From NCBI RefSeq assembly GCF_011170065.1, contig NZ_BLLH01000003.1, positions 1 to 64,000 of the forward strand: 64,000 nt of DNA. The letters are read 5' to 3'. Numbering within the stretch: the stretch's first letter is position 1; every line of letters begins with the position of its first letter. Both the position numbers and the translations under genes were made by a program. Source of the DNA: Pseudolactococcus insecticola (GTDB taxonomy: Bacteria > Bacillota > Bacilli > Lactobacillales > Streptococcaceae). Under the pieces are notes generated by a model. The model was not told the origin of the DNA. It saw only the letters and a program-made list of their open reading frames with translations, and ran no database searches. This document shows, piece by piece, positions 46,901-55,309 of this stretch.

Positions 46901-47547
46901 GTTGAAACGGTTGTTGCTTTTGAAGATACTTTTGTATATCCAGTTGTAGCTGCTAATGTTTCACCTGTATCAGAAACATTTACTGTTTTGTTAACAGTCT
47001 TAGTTACTGGTATATAAGGCGTTTTAGTAGCGGGAACGCTAGTCTTCAACCCATACCAAGCTGTTCCTTCATTACGCCAGCCGACACTGACTAACATTTT
47101 CTGCTCGGCAGCATTTGCTGTATAGTTATGACTCCCCGCCTTAGCATTGGGATTATAGGCACGCAAAAGCTTAACACCTTTTGCATCGTCTGAATACCAG
47201 CCAATCCCCTCATATTTCCAACCAAGTTTGACGAGCGCGTCCTTCTCACCTTTATCCGTGGTATAGTGATGATCGCCTGCATTTTTATTATAAACACGAT
47301 AAACTGGCGTATTACTACTTGTTGGGGCGTTCCAGCCAATACCTTCGTACTTCCAACCAAGTTTGACGAGATTATTTTTCTCTGCAACGCTCGCCGTATA
47401 AAAATGTTCCCCGCTATTTTTATTGTAAACACGATACATACCTTGACTACCAACAACTGATGCAAAAGTTTTCGTTTCGCCAACAAACAGGTCACCAGCT
47501 ACGAGTACTGCTGATAACCCAAGTGCTACTTTTATACTATTTTTCAT
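43981..47547 (-). CDS. Large secreted protein: DUF5648-like repeats, eight tandem repeats, InlB-type repeats, PPC domain and CAP domain
   Basis: A 1188-aa secreted protein. In order it has a signal peptide, three DUF5648-like repeats (35-170), eight copies of a 56-aa Thr/Val-rich repeat (about 180-626), an InlB/Listeria-Bacteroides-type repeat ending FVGWKRSD, a PPC-like beta-sandwich (SGSYTILSTGSVDSYVTLYD), a second InlB-type repeat, and a C-terminal CAP/SCP domain (LAVDWLNYYRNLSGM, GHRQTMLGDVTGVGFG). There is no LPXTG, so attachment probably depends on the N-terminal repeats. GAGGA precedes the ATG. First gene of the trio; likely an adhesin or wall-associated protein. Confidence 0.87.
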   Translation of the reverse strand: MKNSIKVALGLSAVLVAGDLFVGETKTFASVVGSQGMYRVYNKNSGEHFYTASVAEKNNLVKLGWKYEGIGWNAPTSSNTPVYRVYNKNAGDHHYTTDKGEKDALVKLGWKYEGIGWYSDDAKGVKLLRAYNPNAKAGSHNYTANAAEQKMLVSVGWRNEGTAWYGLKTSVPATKTPYIPVTKTVNKTVNVSDTGETLAATTGYTKVSSKATTVSTTAKNGDVTKTVTTTVTWHKPVTKTVNKTVNVSDTGETLTATTGYTKISSKATTVSTTAKNGDVTKTVTTTVTWHKPVTKTVNKTVNVSDTGETLTATTGYTKISSKATTTSTTAKNGDITKTVTTTVTWHKPVTKTVNKTVNVSDTGETLAATTGYTKVSSKSITVSTTAKNGDVTKTVTTTVTWHKPVTKTVNKTVNVSDTGETLTSTTGYKKVLSKATTVSTTAKNGDVTKTVTTTVTWHKPVTKTVNKTVNVSDTGETLAATTGYTKISSKATTVSTTAKNGDVTKTVTTTVTWHKPVTKTVNKTVNVSDTNETLAATTGYTKISSKATTASTTAKNGDVTKTVTTTVTWHKPVTKTVNKTVNVSDTGETLTSTTGYTKVSSKSTTVSTTAKNGDVTKTVTTTVTWHKLFIVAYNSNGGSTTPASQTITSGTSITAPTAPTKFAYTFVGWKRSDDNAIVQAGVSFTPTANTTLTAQWTAPTTITSPYNGTNNINTAGKNVYYKFTPRTSGSYTILSTGSVDSYVTLYDASGTEISSDDDSNGSFNFKLTANLTSGTTYYYVAKLYNPNATGSYSINLNQGVTVSYNANGGSAAPASQTVGNGSSVILSTDAPTKDSSSTGYKFLGWSTSSSATSASYSAGATISNVTSDITLYAVWQSYAKVTFTSAEKNTINANNTKLASLRARETALNGNYYQTQPSASGATTYVTGKLTPTAVQLAVDWLNYYRNLSGMGNVSNTQTLTDIAQVTASVESYMRVMTHSLSYNYPNKPAAISDADWSTANTGASSSNLYSYGLGGGATIESLMNGWFTDSNNAMGGAASVGHRQTMLGDVTGVGFGTAPNSSALYMQDMGYARSSSKILSVPGNSLFSVQDATDIKNKCSIDFGSNSGYSFTSLPTVTIKNNSQNITVNAESVTDTSMYSRLGGDSITFSIPNSLPLAADNSYTITVNLGSSTYSYTFKLYDNTKSY
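45670..47010 (-). repeat. Eight 168-bp in-frame tandem repeats
   Basis: Each unit encodes about 56 residues beginning KPVTKTVNKTVNVSD and ending KTVTTTVTWH. Copies differ at a few residues (for example TGETLA, TNETLA, TSTTGY, YKKVLSK). The near-identity suggests recent expansion or ongoing recombination, and copy-number differences among strains are expected. Confidence 0.95.
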
Positions 47548-47647
47548 AATTTTCCTCTTTGTAATTTTTCTTTCCTTTTCCTATATACTTATTATCCTAT
47601 AAATCAAGGCGTTTAGCAAGATTTTTTATAACATTTTCCAATAAATA

Positions 47648-47686
47648 AAAAAGCCGATATCGATAAACCATCGATATCGGCTTTTT
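47648..47686 (-). terminator. Terminator of the ireB-ruvX-DUF1292 operon
   Basis: AAAAAGCCGATATCGAT and ATCGATATCGGCTTTTT form a perfect 17-bp stem over a 5-nt loop, 29 bp after the DUF1292 stop. Confidence 0.9.
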
Positions 47687-47714
47687 CATATGATATTTCA
47701 AAATCGGTACTGTC

Positions 47715-48059
47715 TTAAGCTTCCTCATCTTCAACAAAAGTATTGAAAACTTCTTCGATCATATCCCATTCTTTGTCAGAATCTTCGTCGATTGGCAAAA
47801 GGTCGCCTTCTGTGCCGTCTTCGTTTTGTGTGTAGGCATAGGCTTGAATTTCAACTTCGCCGTTTTCGTCTTCTTCGACGCCTGCTGGCACGACAAGCAC
47901 GTAGTTTTTGCCAAATTCTTCCTGACCGTCGATGGTCAAGAGGATTTCAAACAGGGTTTCATTACCTGCTTCATCAACCAGTGTGATGAATTCTTGCTCG
48001 TGTTCATGATTGTGGTCGTGGTCGTGTCCATGGTGATCATGATGCGTATGTTCAGTCAT
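47715..48059 (-). CDS. DUF1292 family protein with His-rich N-terminus
   Basis: A 114-aa acidic protein. The DUF1292 core [20 protein letters not shown]...YVLVVPAG begins at about residue 24. Residues 4-21 are almost all His, Asp, Gly and Glu ([18 protein letters not shown]), a likely metal-binding tail. The DUF1292 gene conventionally follows ireB and ruvX in Firmicutes. Function unknown. Confidence 0.9.
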   Translation of the reverse strand: MTEHTHHDHHGHDHDHNHEHEQEFITLVDEAGNETLFEILLTIDGQEEFGKNYVLVVPAGVEEDENGEVEIQAYAYTQNEDGTEGDLLPIDEDSDKEWDMIEEVFNTFVEDEEA

Positions 48060-48090
48060 TTTTGAGTACTCCTATATTTTTCTTTAACTT

Positions 48091-48519
48091 TTACAAGCTA
48101 TGGCTATCCAGATAGTTTTGTAAGATTAGGACGGCTGCTAGTTTGTCGATATATTTTTTGCGATTTTCACGGCGTGTATGCCCAGCTATCAGGACTTTTT
48201 CGGCTTGCGCAGATGTCAAGCGCTCATCTTGGTAGCTAACGGGAATCCCGAAACGCTTTTCAAGCAGATCGCCATAGTGGCGACTGGCTTTGGCGCGGAC
48301 GCCCTCGTCGTTGTTCATGTGCTTTGGCAGGCCTAGCACAAAACGCGCAGGCTGGTACTCAGCAACAAGCTCTGTCAAGCGCTCAAAACCGTAGTCTTGA
48401 CTCGCTTCATTGATCCGAATCGTCTCAACGGGTTGCGCCGTATAGCCCAGCAAGTCACTGACCGCCACACCAACTGTCACACTCCCAACGTCAAGCCCAA
48501 TCAGTCGTTGAAAGCTCAA
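48091..48519 (-). CDS. ruvX: Holliday junction resolvase-like nuclease RuvX (YqgF)
   Basis: A 142-aa RNase H-fold protein with the first catalytic Asp in [17 protein letters not shown], the middle motif [14 protein letters not shown], and [12 protein letters not shown] near the third. The family is linked to pre-16S rRNA end maturation. It overlaps ireB by 4 bp. Confidence 0.95.
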   Translation of the reverse strand: MSFQRLIGLDVGSVTVGVAVSDLLGYTAQPVETIRINEASQDYGFERLTELVAEYQPARFVLGLPKHMNNDEGVRAKASRHYGDLLEKRFGIPVSYQDERLTSAQAEKVLIAGHTRRENRKKYIDKLAAVLILQNYLDSHSL

Positions 48520-48782
48520 AGTGCAACACCCTTATCTTTCAGGTAGCTTTTGATTAACTCTTCAACGATGTCATCGCGGTCAAAACGGCGAATCTTGTTG
48601 CGTGCGTCATTATGGCGCGGAATGTAGGCAGGATCCCCTGACAAGACATAGCCGACCATTTGATTGATAGGATTGTATCCTTTTTCACCCAAAGACGTGT
48701 AAACACTGACAAGCGTTTCGCCGATCTCTTTTTTGCTCGAGTCATCGAACTCGAAGCGGACTGTTTCATCTGTAAAGCTCAT
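48516..48782 (-). CDS. ireB: IreB family regulatory phosphoprotein (DUF965)
   Basis: An 88-aa protein with [12 protein letters not shown], the Thr-containing N-terminus that the Ser/Thr kinase IreK phosphorylates in Enterococcus, and the conserved [27 protein letters not shown]. First gene of ireB-ruvX-DUF1292. The kinase is not in the window. Confidence 0.95.
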   Translation of the reverse strand: MSFTDETVRFEFDDSSKKEIGETLVSVYTSLGEKGYNPINQMVGYVLSGDPAYIPRHNDARNKIRRFDRDDIVEELIKSYLKDKGVAL

Positions 48783-48941
48783 ATGTGTTCCTCACTTCTC
48801 TTATACTTTTTTTGAGTTAGATTCATTATAAGGTATTTTCTGGAAAATTTCAAATATTTTTCTTATTGTTTTTGATTTGTTGTGGCAGCAGCCGTAAAAA
48901 AACGAAAATTTCTGCGCGTGTATCGCAAAAATTTTTATATT

Positions 48942-49859
48942 TTATGGTAAGATGTTGCCAGCACTCATGTAAAGGCTGTACCATTCTTCACGGGTAAGGA
49001 CGAGATCTGCCGCCTCTGTTGCTTCGATGATACGACTTGGAGTCATTGTCCCGATGATCGTTTGGATATTTGCCGGGTGGCGATTGATAAAGGCAACAGC
49101 GATACCGCTAGGTGTGACGTTATATTTATCTGCCAGCTCAACCAGTTTGGCATTCAACTCTGGGAATTTGTCGTTACCGATGAAAATGCCGTCAAAGAAG
49201 CCATATTGGAAGGGTGACCAGGCTTGGATGGTCATGTCGTGAATACGTGAGTACTCAAGGATGCCACCATCACGATTGAGGCCGGCGTTATTTTCCATAT
49301 TGACATTGAGGCCAGCGTCGATCATCCCTGTATGTTTGAGCCCAAACTGAAGTTGGTTGATATTGAGATTTTGCTTAACAGCTGTTTTCAACAACTCGAT
49401 TTGACCAGGATTTTGATTTGACACGCCAAAGGCACGAACTTTACCAGATTTTTCGAGCTCGCTGAAAGCTTCAGCAACCTCCTCAGGCTCGACCAATGTA
49501 TCAGGGCGGTGCAAGAGGAGTGTGTCCAGATAATCCGTGTCCAGACGTGTTAAAATGCCTTCAACAGACTCGATGATATGCTTTTTGGAAAAATCAAAGC
49601 TCACACCTGGGATAATCCCACATTTTGACTGAAGATAGATATCGCTGCGTGACACACTTGTTTCTTTGAGCGCTTTTGCGAAAATCGTTTCGCACTCACC
49701 GCCACCGTAGATGTCAGCGTGATCAAAAAAGTTAATACCATTGTCGTAAGCAGTTTGAATGATCTCAGCAGGATTTTTCCCGTCTTCGTTCATGCGCATG
49801 CAGCCAAGAATAATCTGGCTAGCCTTGATATCCGTGTTTGCGAGTTGTATGTGTTTCAT
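48942..49859 (-). CDS. Aldo/keto reductase family oxidoreductase
   Basis: About 305 aa from the ATG at 49859 (MKHIQLANTDIKASQIILGC). The TIM-barrel AKR tetrad is visible: Asp and Tyr in FFDHADIYGGG, Lys in LQSKCG, and His in LLLHRPD. A C-terminal NADPH-binding segment (IIGTMTPSRI) is present. The type is YdhF/Tas-like. The substrate is unknown. It stands alone between ireB and rpmH; the longer upstream frame is not needed. Confidence 0.9.
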   Translation of the reverse strand: MKHIQLANTDIKASQIILGCMRMNEDGKNPAEIIQTAYDNGINFFDHADIYGGGECETIFAKALKETSVSRSDIYLQSKCGIIPGVSFDFSKKHIIESVEGILTRLDTDYLDTLLLHRPDTLVEPEEVAEAFSELEKSGKVRAFGVSNQNPGQIELLKTAVKQNLNINQLQFGLKHTGMIDAGLNVNMENNAGLNRDGGILEYSRIHDMTIQAWSPFQYGFFDGIFIGNDKFPELNAKLVELADKYNVTPSGIAVAFINRHPANIQTIIGTMTPSRIIEATEAADLVLTREEWYSLYMSAGNILP

Positions 49860-49947
49860 GAGATAAGTTCTCTTTTCTATATAAAATAATAACAATGTAA
49901 CCGTTTCCATTATATCACAAAACAAAGCAGTTATGCAAATTTTGCAC

Positions 49948-49987
49948 AAAAAAATAACACAGACTCGAGTTTCTGCATTATTTTTTG
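49948..49987 (-). terminator. Terminator of rpmH
   Basis: AAAAAATAA pairs with TTATTTTTT, extended by CAGA/TCTG around CTCGAG with minor mismatches. It lies directly after the rpmH stop. Confidence 0.6.
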
Positions 49988-49996
49988 TTTGTAAGA

Positions 49997-50131
49997 TTAA
50001 GCGCTCAATACAGCACGTCCTTTGCGACGGCGACTAGCGACGACACGACGGCCGTTCTTAGTTGACATACGTTTACGGAAACCGTGTGTTTTTTGGCGTT
50101 TACGTTTACTTGGTTGGTAAGTGCGTTTCAT
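49997..50131 (-). CDS. rpmH: 50S ribosomal protein L34
   Basis: A 44-aa very basic protein beginning [18 protein letters not shown] and ending [11 protein letters not shown], the full bL34 family pattern. Preceded by AGGAGGAAAATATA. It sits beside khpB, yidC and rnpA, the usual company near the chromosomal origin in Firmicutes. Short, and easy to miss. Confidence 0.97.
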   Translation of the reverse strand: MKRTYQPSKRKRQKTHGFRKRMSTKNGRRVVASRRRKGRAVLSA

Positions 50132-50253
50132 TATATTTTCCTCCTGTACAAGATTAACATGTCTAGCCTAGGCTTTTGATCAATTACTAAACATACCTTA
50201 ATATTCTACTTTATTTACAAGCATTTGTCAAGACTGTTTGAGTTATAATGTCG

Positions 50254-51162
50254 TTAATCTTTTGTCACGACGATATAGCGTGCGTTATCTCTGCCTTCTG
50301 AACGGCTTGAGACGCCATTTTCACGTGTGATAATAGCATGAACGATCCGACGTTCGTTACTTTGCAAGTCATTGACATAGACAGTTTCACCGTTACGTGC
50401 ACGCTTAGCCGCCTGATGGGCAAGGCTTGTCACGTAGACTTTGCGTTTTTCGTGGTAGTCGCCAACGTTGATAGCAAGCGCAACACGCTCTTCAGTCAAG
50501 CCGTTGGCATAGGCTTTTGCGAGGACTTGCAGGCTTTGCAAGATTTTACCATGTTTACCAATCAAGAGACCGTCTTGAGACGACTGTAGATTGAAAACAA
50601 TGAGATTACCTTCATTTTTGACTGAGACTGACGCTGGCACGCCCATGTCTTGCGTGATCAGAGTCAGATATTTTGAAACTTCCTTGATGACTTTGTTCTG
50701 ACCAGATGTGATTTCTTGCGCCTTGACGATTGCTAGTGCTTCATCGTCAAGCAAAAGGTCATCTTGTTCTGCGATTTTACGTTCTGCAATTTCATTTTGC
50801 GCTTCTTCGATGACTGCATTTTTTTCAGCTTCTGACAAATCACCTGAACTTGCTTTTTCAGCTGCTCTGACGGCTTTAACGACTTGTGATAACTCAAGCG
50901 TTGCTTCCATTGCTGACTGAACTTTTGGCGCTTCAGCGATAAATTCAGCGTCAAGACCACGTGTAGCTAGGCGATCTGCCTGACGAACCGTCTCTTCTTG
51001 GATGGGCTCGATGTTGATCCTAGCACGTTTTTTGCCAATGCCTAGAAATCCCTTTTTATCTGTTTGTTCGATTTGGATGTGGACATTTTCGCGTTTTGCA
51101 CCTAGCTTTTTCAAGCCACGCTCAATCGCTTCTTCCACTGTATTCCCCGTAAAAATAGCCAT
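50254..51162 (-). CDS. khpB: RNA-binding protein KhpB (Jag/EloR)
   Basis: A 302-aa protein with an N-terminal Jag domain (MAIFTGNTVEEAIERGLKKLG...KKGFLGIGKKRARI), a charged helical linker, a KH domain (GLLIGKHGKILQSLQVL) and a C-terminal R3H domain (NERRIVHAIITRENGVSSRSEGRD). With KhpA it controls cell elongation in streptococci. It starts 15 bp after yidC. Confidence 0.95.
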   Translation of the reverse strand: MAIFTGNTVEEAIERGLKKLGAKRENVHIQIEQTDKKGFLGIGKKRARINIEPIQEETVRQADRLATRGLDAEFIAEAPKVQSAMEATLELSQVVKAVRAAEKASSGDLSEAEKNAVIEEAQNEIAERKIAEQDDLLLDDEALAIVKAQEITSGQNKVIKEVSKYLTLITQDMGVPASVSVKNEGNLIVFNLQSSQDGLLIGKHGKILQSLQVLAKAYANGLTEERVALAINVGDYHEKRKVYVTSLAHQAAKRARNGETVYVNDLQSNERRIVHAIITRENGVSSRSEGRDNARYIVVTKD

Positions 51163-51177
51163 ATAATAACTATCTCC

Positions 51178-51990
51178 TTATCTTTTCTTTTTAGCCTTTG
51201 CTAATGCTTTCTGGCGCGCTTTTTCTTTATTTTTCTCAGCATTTACTTTTTGCGCACGCTCTTCTTGAATCTTGAACGGATTATTGAGTAAAAGCGTTTG
51301 GAAGACTTGGTAGGCGTTTGACACCGTCCAATAAAGCGCAACCCCTGCTGCAACACTGATCCCCATGAAGAAGATCATGACGGGCATGATGTAGGTCATG
51401 GCGGTTGTCATCGTGTTACGCTCAGGCGCAGCTTTCATAGCCAGCCACGAGCTCGCAAAGGTAAAGAGCGCCGCAAGCACGGGCAAGACGAAGTAGGGAT
51501 CGTGACCCGAGATGTCAAACCAGAGAAAATGCCCATCACGCAGAAAATCAACTCGCGTAATCGCTTGGTACAAAGCCCACAAAATCGGCATTTGAACAAC
51601 TAACGGCAGACAACCCATGTAGGGATTCACGCCATTTTCTGCGTAAAGTTCTTGCGTTTTCTCAGCAACGATGCGACGGCTCTCCGTATCTTTTCCGGGA
51701 TGCGCAGCTTGAATTTTTTTCAGCTCAGGCTGGATGTCTTGCATCTTGCGCGTTGACTTTGTCTGCACGTGCATGAGCGGTAGTAAAACCGTTCTGATGA
51801 CAATGGTAAATAAGATAATGCCGAGTCCGACCAAACCACCAAATGACAAAAACTTGATGATCTGTGCAAAGCCAAAGACGAATTGATCCCAGATGCCGCT
51901 TGATTTTGAGGTTATGTCTGAGCGACCACAGCCCGTCAGAATAAAGATTGCCAGGCTAGCTAGTCCTGATAGTTTTAGTTTTCTTTTCAC
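51178..51990 (-). CDS. yidC: Membrane protein insertase YidC/OxaA
   Basis: A 270-aa lipoprotein-type insertase. The lipobox ILTGCG gives the acylated Cys near residue 22. Five membrane segments, the [18 protein letters not shown] core with its conserved groove Arg, and a basic C-terminal tail ([14 protein letters not shown]) for ribosome contact. It lies between rnpA and khpB. Confidence 0.96.
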   Translation of the reverse strand: MKRKLKLSGLASLAIFILTGCGRSDITSKSSGIWDQFVFGFAQIIKFLSFGGLVGLGIILFTIVIRTVLLPLMHVQTKSTRKMQDIQPELKKIQAAHPGKDTESRRIVAEKTQELYAENGVNPYMGCLPLVVQMPILWALYQAITRVDFLRDGHFLWFDISGHDPYFVLPVLAALFTFASSWLAMKAAPERNTMTTAMTYIMPVMIFFMGISVAAGVALYWTVSNAYQVFQTLLLNNPFKIQEERAQKVNAEKNKEKARQKALAKAKKKR

Positions 51991-52020
51991 ACGTATTCCC
52001 TATTTTCTTACTATAATATT

Positions 52021-52368
52021 TTATTGCTGTTTGTAAATTTTCGAAACCTTCAATGCATGCGTCAAATTTTTTTGAACCTCTTCAAAGCTCAATTCTTCAA
52101 CACCTTTTCGACAGACGATAACAAAATCTGTCGTTGAAAGATCATCAGAAATCGCCATGACAGCATGTCTGACCAGACGTTTGACACGGTTTCTGACGAC
52201 AGCATTGCCTAATTTTTTGCTGACTGAGACCGCCACACGAAAATGATTGGTTTCTGACGGTACTTGGTAGATGACAAATTTTTTATTGGCAGCTGAATTT
52301 CTCGCTAGGAAAATTTTATCAAAGTCTGTTGTTTTCTTGATTCTCAACGCTTTTTTGATTGCCAACAC
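52021..52368 (-). CDS. rnpA: Ribonuclease P protein component
   Basis: A 115-aa basic protein with FRVAVSVSKKLGNAVVRNRVKRLVRHA, the RNR motif of RnpA. It helps the RNase P RNA process tRNA 5' ends. The start is GTG at 52368 or the adjacent TTG at 52365; GGGAGAG lies just upstream, and its spacing suits the TTG better. Confidence 0.95.
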   Translation of the reverse strand: MLAIKKALRIKKTTDFDKIFLARNSAANKKFVIYQVPSETNHFRVAVSVSKKLGNAVVRNRVKRLVRHAVMAISDDLSTTDFVIVCRKGVEELSFEEVQKNLTHALKVSKIYKQQ

Positions 52369-52457
52369 ACACTCTCCCAGGGTAATTTATCTAGTTAATT
52401 TTACCACAAATGTACGAAAAAAGCACCTTTTCGGCACCTTTTTTCTTCATTTTCTGA

Positions 52458-53411
52458 TTATGCTGGCGCAAGTTTGTAGATCCAGACTTGACTGTACCCG
52501 TCGTCAGCACAGGTTTGGAGTGTCATGCGGCCATCAAATATCACGGCTGCACGGTCAACGCCACTATAAACATCCTTGTAGCGTTTAGCCTCAGAACTAC
52601 CTGGATAGGTTTCAGGTGGTCCCCAGATGCGATAAATCTCAGAAACACGGTAGACAGCACCGTTGATTCGTGCTAGACTGCCGACGTTCAGCGCTAAAAA
52701 TGCAGCGCCTGATCCAGGATTATGCGCAACGATGTGGTTTGCCATCCATTGGCCAAAGCCTGTGTCTGGCACGTAACCTGTGTAGGGCGCCGAGATGTCG
52801 ATCGTATAGGGCGAGGGAGCTGGTTGACTCGGTGCGGGCGTGACCGCTTGTTGTGGCGCTTGATTAGCCACGCTTGACTGCTCTTGTGACGGCTGTGTTA
52901 CTGGTTCAGCTGGTGCTACTGGTTCTGAAGGCGTTGCGACGGGTGCCGGTGCAGGCGCTGGCTTTTCCTTGTATTTGACGACAATTTTTTTGTCTTTGTC
53001 AAAGTTGATGTCTTGCGACGGTGCGCTAGCTAGGATTTGCCCCGCTAGCTCAGCCTTGGCTCTGTAAGTTTCAGCCGTGTTTTGCGGTTTAGTCAGGGTC
53101 TGCGTCTCAAGGACTTTGCCATCTTTACCGACAAGCTCGAGTGTTACAGTAATTGCCTTAGTATGGTAAAAAGTCAACGTTTTGCCGTTTTTAGCAATTG
53201 CGCCAATTGTGCTGTCAGGTTTTATGTAACCTGCTATCTGAGGTTTTTCAACATAGACCAGATCGTCAGAAAAATAAGTTTTTTTCTCAGTTTTGACAAC
53301 CTCTTGTGAGATTTTATCTACGTGCTTGATCGTCACAACAACATCCGACTTGACAATATGTGTGACCGAAAATGTCGTCAAGATAGCGAGAAATGCTAGT
53401 ATTTTTTTCAT
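52458..53411 (-). CDS. Secreted MucBP-like protein with C-terminal sortase-like domain
   Basis: A 317-aa protein with a signal peptide (1-22). A MucBP-like region follows (VTIKHVDKISQEVVKTEK...IAGYIKPDSTIGAI), then a Pro/Ala/Gln-rich linker (about 150-200). The C-terminal domain (205-317) resembles a sortase barrel: HIVAHNPGSGAAFLALNVGSLARI parallels the His-containing strand, and MTLQTCADDG parallels the TLxTC strand with Cys at 301. The Arg normally two strands on is not evident (SQVWIYKL). There is no membrane anchor besides the signal, so this could be an exported sortase-fold enzyme or a domain without activity. Confidence 0.65.
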   Translation of the reverse strand: MKKILAFLAILTTFSVTHIVKSDVVVTIKHVDKISQEVVKTEKKTYFSDDLVYVEKPQIAGYIKPDSTIGAIAKNGKTLTFYHTKAITVTLELVGKDGKVLETQTLTKPQNTAETYRAKAELAGQILASAPSQDINFDKDKKIVVKYKEKPAPAPAPVATPSEPVAPAEPVTQPSQEQSSVANQAPQQAVTPAPSQPAPSPYTIDISAPYTGYVPDTGFGQWMANHIVAHNPGSGAAFLALNVGSLARINGAVYRVSEIYRIWGPPETYPGSSEAKRYKDVYSGVDRAAVIFDGRMTLQTCADDGYSQVWIYKLAPA

Positions 53412-53585
53412 GCCTATCTCCTTCTCATTTTTTTCGTTTTATTTGCAGATGTAAGTGTTTATATTATTATAATATCATTAGAACTTTTATGTACAAAATC
53501 ATATCGGAGTTTTCATGTGCTTATTCTTGCAAGGAAAACAAAAAATCCACCCTAACGGTAGATTTTCATCTGTTATTCTATTTAT

Positions 53586-54968
53586 TTATTTTTCTGACTC
53601 AAGGGTATCTTTAGCGCGCTCAATTTGCATTTTGACTTGTTCAAACCCTGTCCCGCCAAATGAATCACGCCGTTCAACTGCTGTCCTAGATTTCAAAGTT
53701 TCATAGATATCAGCTTCAATCAAGGGCGACACTTCTTGATAGCGCTCAAGTGGTACGTCTTGCAAATAATAACCCGCCTTCGTGCATTCTAGTACCATTT
53801 CTCCAACGATTTCATGCGCCTGACGAAAGGGCAGTCCCTTAGCAGCCAGGTAGTCCGCAAGCTCTGTCGCATTTGAAAAGTCTTTCTCAGTCGAGCTGCT
53901 CATGATTTCCTTGTTGACAGACAGGGTTGACAGCATGCCAGCCATGACGTCAAGGCTCGTCAGAATCGTGTCTGCCGTGTCAAACATGCCTTCCTTGTCT
54001 TCTTGCAAATCTTTATTGTAGGCGAGTGGCAGAGATTTCATGACGGTAAGCAAACCGAACAGATTACCATAAACACGGCCAGACTTGCCGCGAATCAGCT
54101 CAGCCATATCTGGATTTTTCTTCTGAGGCATGATCGACGATCCCGTTGAAAAGGCATCAGACAGGGTCACAAACTTGTACTCATTGCTACACCAAAGGAT
54201 GATCTCCTCACAAAAACGCGACAGGTGCATCATGAGAATGCTTGCATTGCTCAAAAACTCAAGGATAAAATCACGGTCACTCACCGCATCCATGGAGTTG
54301 ACATAAACGTCGCTAAATCCCATGAGACTGGCTGTTTCTTTGCGGTCAATCGGGAAAGTCGTCCCGGCAAGTGCCGCCGCACCAAGCGGCGAAATGTCGG
54401 CATGCTGGATATTAAACTCAAAACGCTCAAAATCGCGAGTCAGCATGCTATAGTAGGCCATGAGATGGTGCCCAAAAGAAATCGGCTGCGCATGTTGCAG
54501 ATGCGTGTAGCCTGGCATGATCGTCTCAACGTGTTCTGACGCAAGCGCAACCAGCACCTCACGCAGGTTATGGAGCTTCTCTAAAGTCTCTGTCAGCGTG
54601 TCTTTCATCCAGAGGTGCATGTCCGTTGCGACCTGGTCGTTACGCGAACGCGCCGTGTGGAGTTTCCCCGCAACAGGACCGATTTCGGCATGCAGATAGG
54701 TCTCCATGTTCATATGGATGTCTTCGTTCTCAATCTTGAACTCAATGTCACCCTTTTCATATTTTTCTTCAACTTTTTTGATGCCAGCCTTGATCTGATC
54801 AGCCTCGTCAGCCGTCAGAATGCCTGTTGATGCAAGCATCGTCACATGTGCCAAACTGCCTTTCAAATCTTGACGCGCCATTTTCTTATCAAACGTGATT
54901 GAAGCACCAAACGCTTCTGTTTTCTTGTCGAGTCCCTCTTCAAAGCGACCGCCCCATAATTTTGCCAT
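53586..54968 (-). CDS. argH: Argininosuccinate lyase
   Basis: A 460-aa fumarase-superfamily lyase releasing arginine and fumarate from argininosuccinate. It opens KLWGGRF and contains the signature [16 protein letters not shown], with the [13 protein letters not shown] and [11 protein letters not shown]-type motifs intact. It acts after ArgG, which is the next gene upstream on the same strand after a 341-bp gap. Confidence 0.97.
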   Translation of the reverse strand: MAKLWGGRFEEGLDKKTEAFGASITFDKKMARQDLKGSLAHVTMLASTGILTADEADQIKAGIKKVEEKYEKGDIEFKIENEDIHMNMETYLHAEIGPVAGKLHTARSRNDQVATDMHLWMKDTLTETLEKLHNLREVLVALASEHVETIMPGYTHLQHAQPISFGHHLMAYYSMLTRDFERFEFNIQHADISPLGAAALAGTTFPIDRKETASLMGFSDVYVNSMDAVSDRDFILEFLSNASILMMHLSRFCEEIILWCSNEYKFVTLSDAFSTGSSIMPQKKNPDMAELIRGKSGRVYGNLFGLLTVMKSLPLAYNKDLQEDKEGMFDTADTILTSLDVMAGMLSTLSVNKEIMSSSTEKDFSNATELADYLAAKGLPFRQAHEIVGEMVLECTKAGYYLQDVPLERYQEVSPLIEADIYETLKSRTAVERRDSFGGTGFEQVKMQIERAKDTLESEK

Positions 54969-55309
54969 GGTATTCCTCTGGTTTCTAGTTTTATTTTTAG
55001 TAACACTTATTCTTCGTCTTTAATTATAACAAAAAAAGCGCTCATCACGCTTAGAATGCGAAATTGTAATTCTCTGATTACGTTTAATTTCTTGTTTTAG
55101 GTGAAATTTCACTGAATTTCTTAACCCGACCAATCGCCCTCTCTGTGACAATTATTGGTTTTATCGTCTCAAATCCTGTTCACTGACTAGGTTTATTTGA
55201 TGACTTATCTCATTTTCAGTCTCAAGTCGTTTAAAATAGAGGACTCATCCGCACGAACTGCGTTCGCTTACGGCGATTCCCTAATTTTCTACAACTCAAA
55301 GCAGGCGCT
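54969..55309. other. argG-argH spacer with an unexplained structured segment
   Basis: No gene is seen in these 341 bases. The part at about 55227-55293 contains a GC-richer stretch with the stem CGAAC-TGC-GTTCG at about 55256 and neighbouring complementary pieces. It is unlike the A/T-rich flanks and is not a terminator, since it lacks a T-run. It may be a repeated intergenic element or a remnant of one. The argH promoter must also lie here but is not clear. Confidence 0.4.

Noticed and set aside
45608-47017. 469-codon open frame on the plus strand opposite the tandem repeats
   Set aside because: It mirrors the 168-bp repeats and ends with them. The minus-strand frame has a signal peptide, known domains and a ribosome binding site; the open plus frame is a by-product of repeated codons.
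45600-47020. CRISPR array
   Set aside because: The repeats are 168 bp, contiguous, in frame and without spacers; they encode a protein stalk. No cas gene was recognised.
52405-52445. Terminator between the sortase-like gene and rnpA
   Set aside because: The apparent hairpin is mostly a direct repeat of AAAGGTGC; only an A/T stem pairs, so I did not annotate it.
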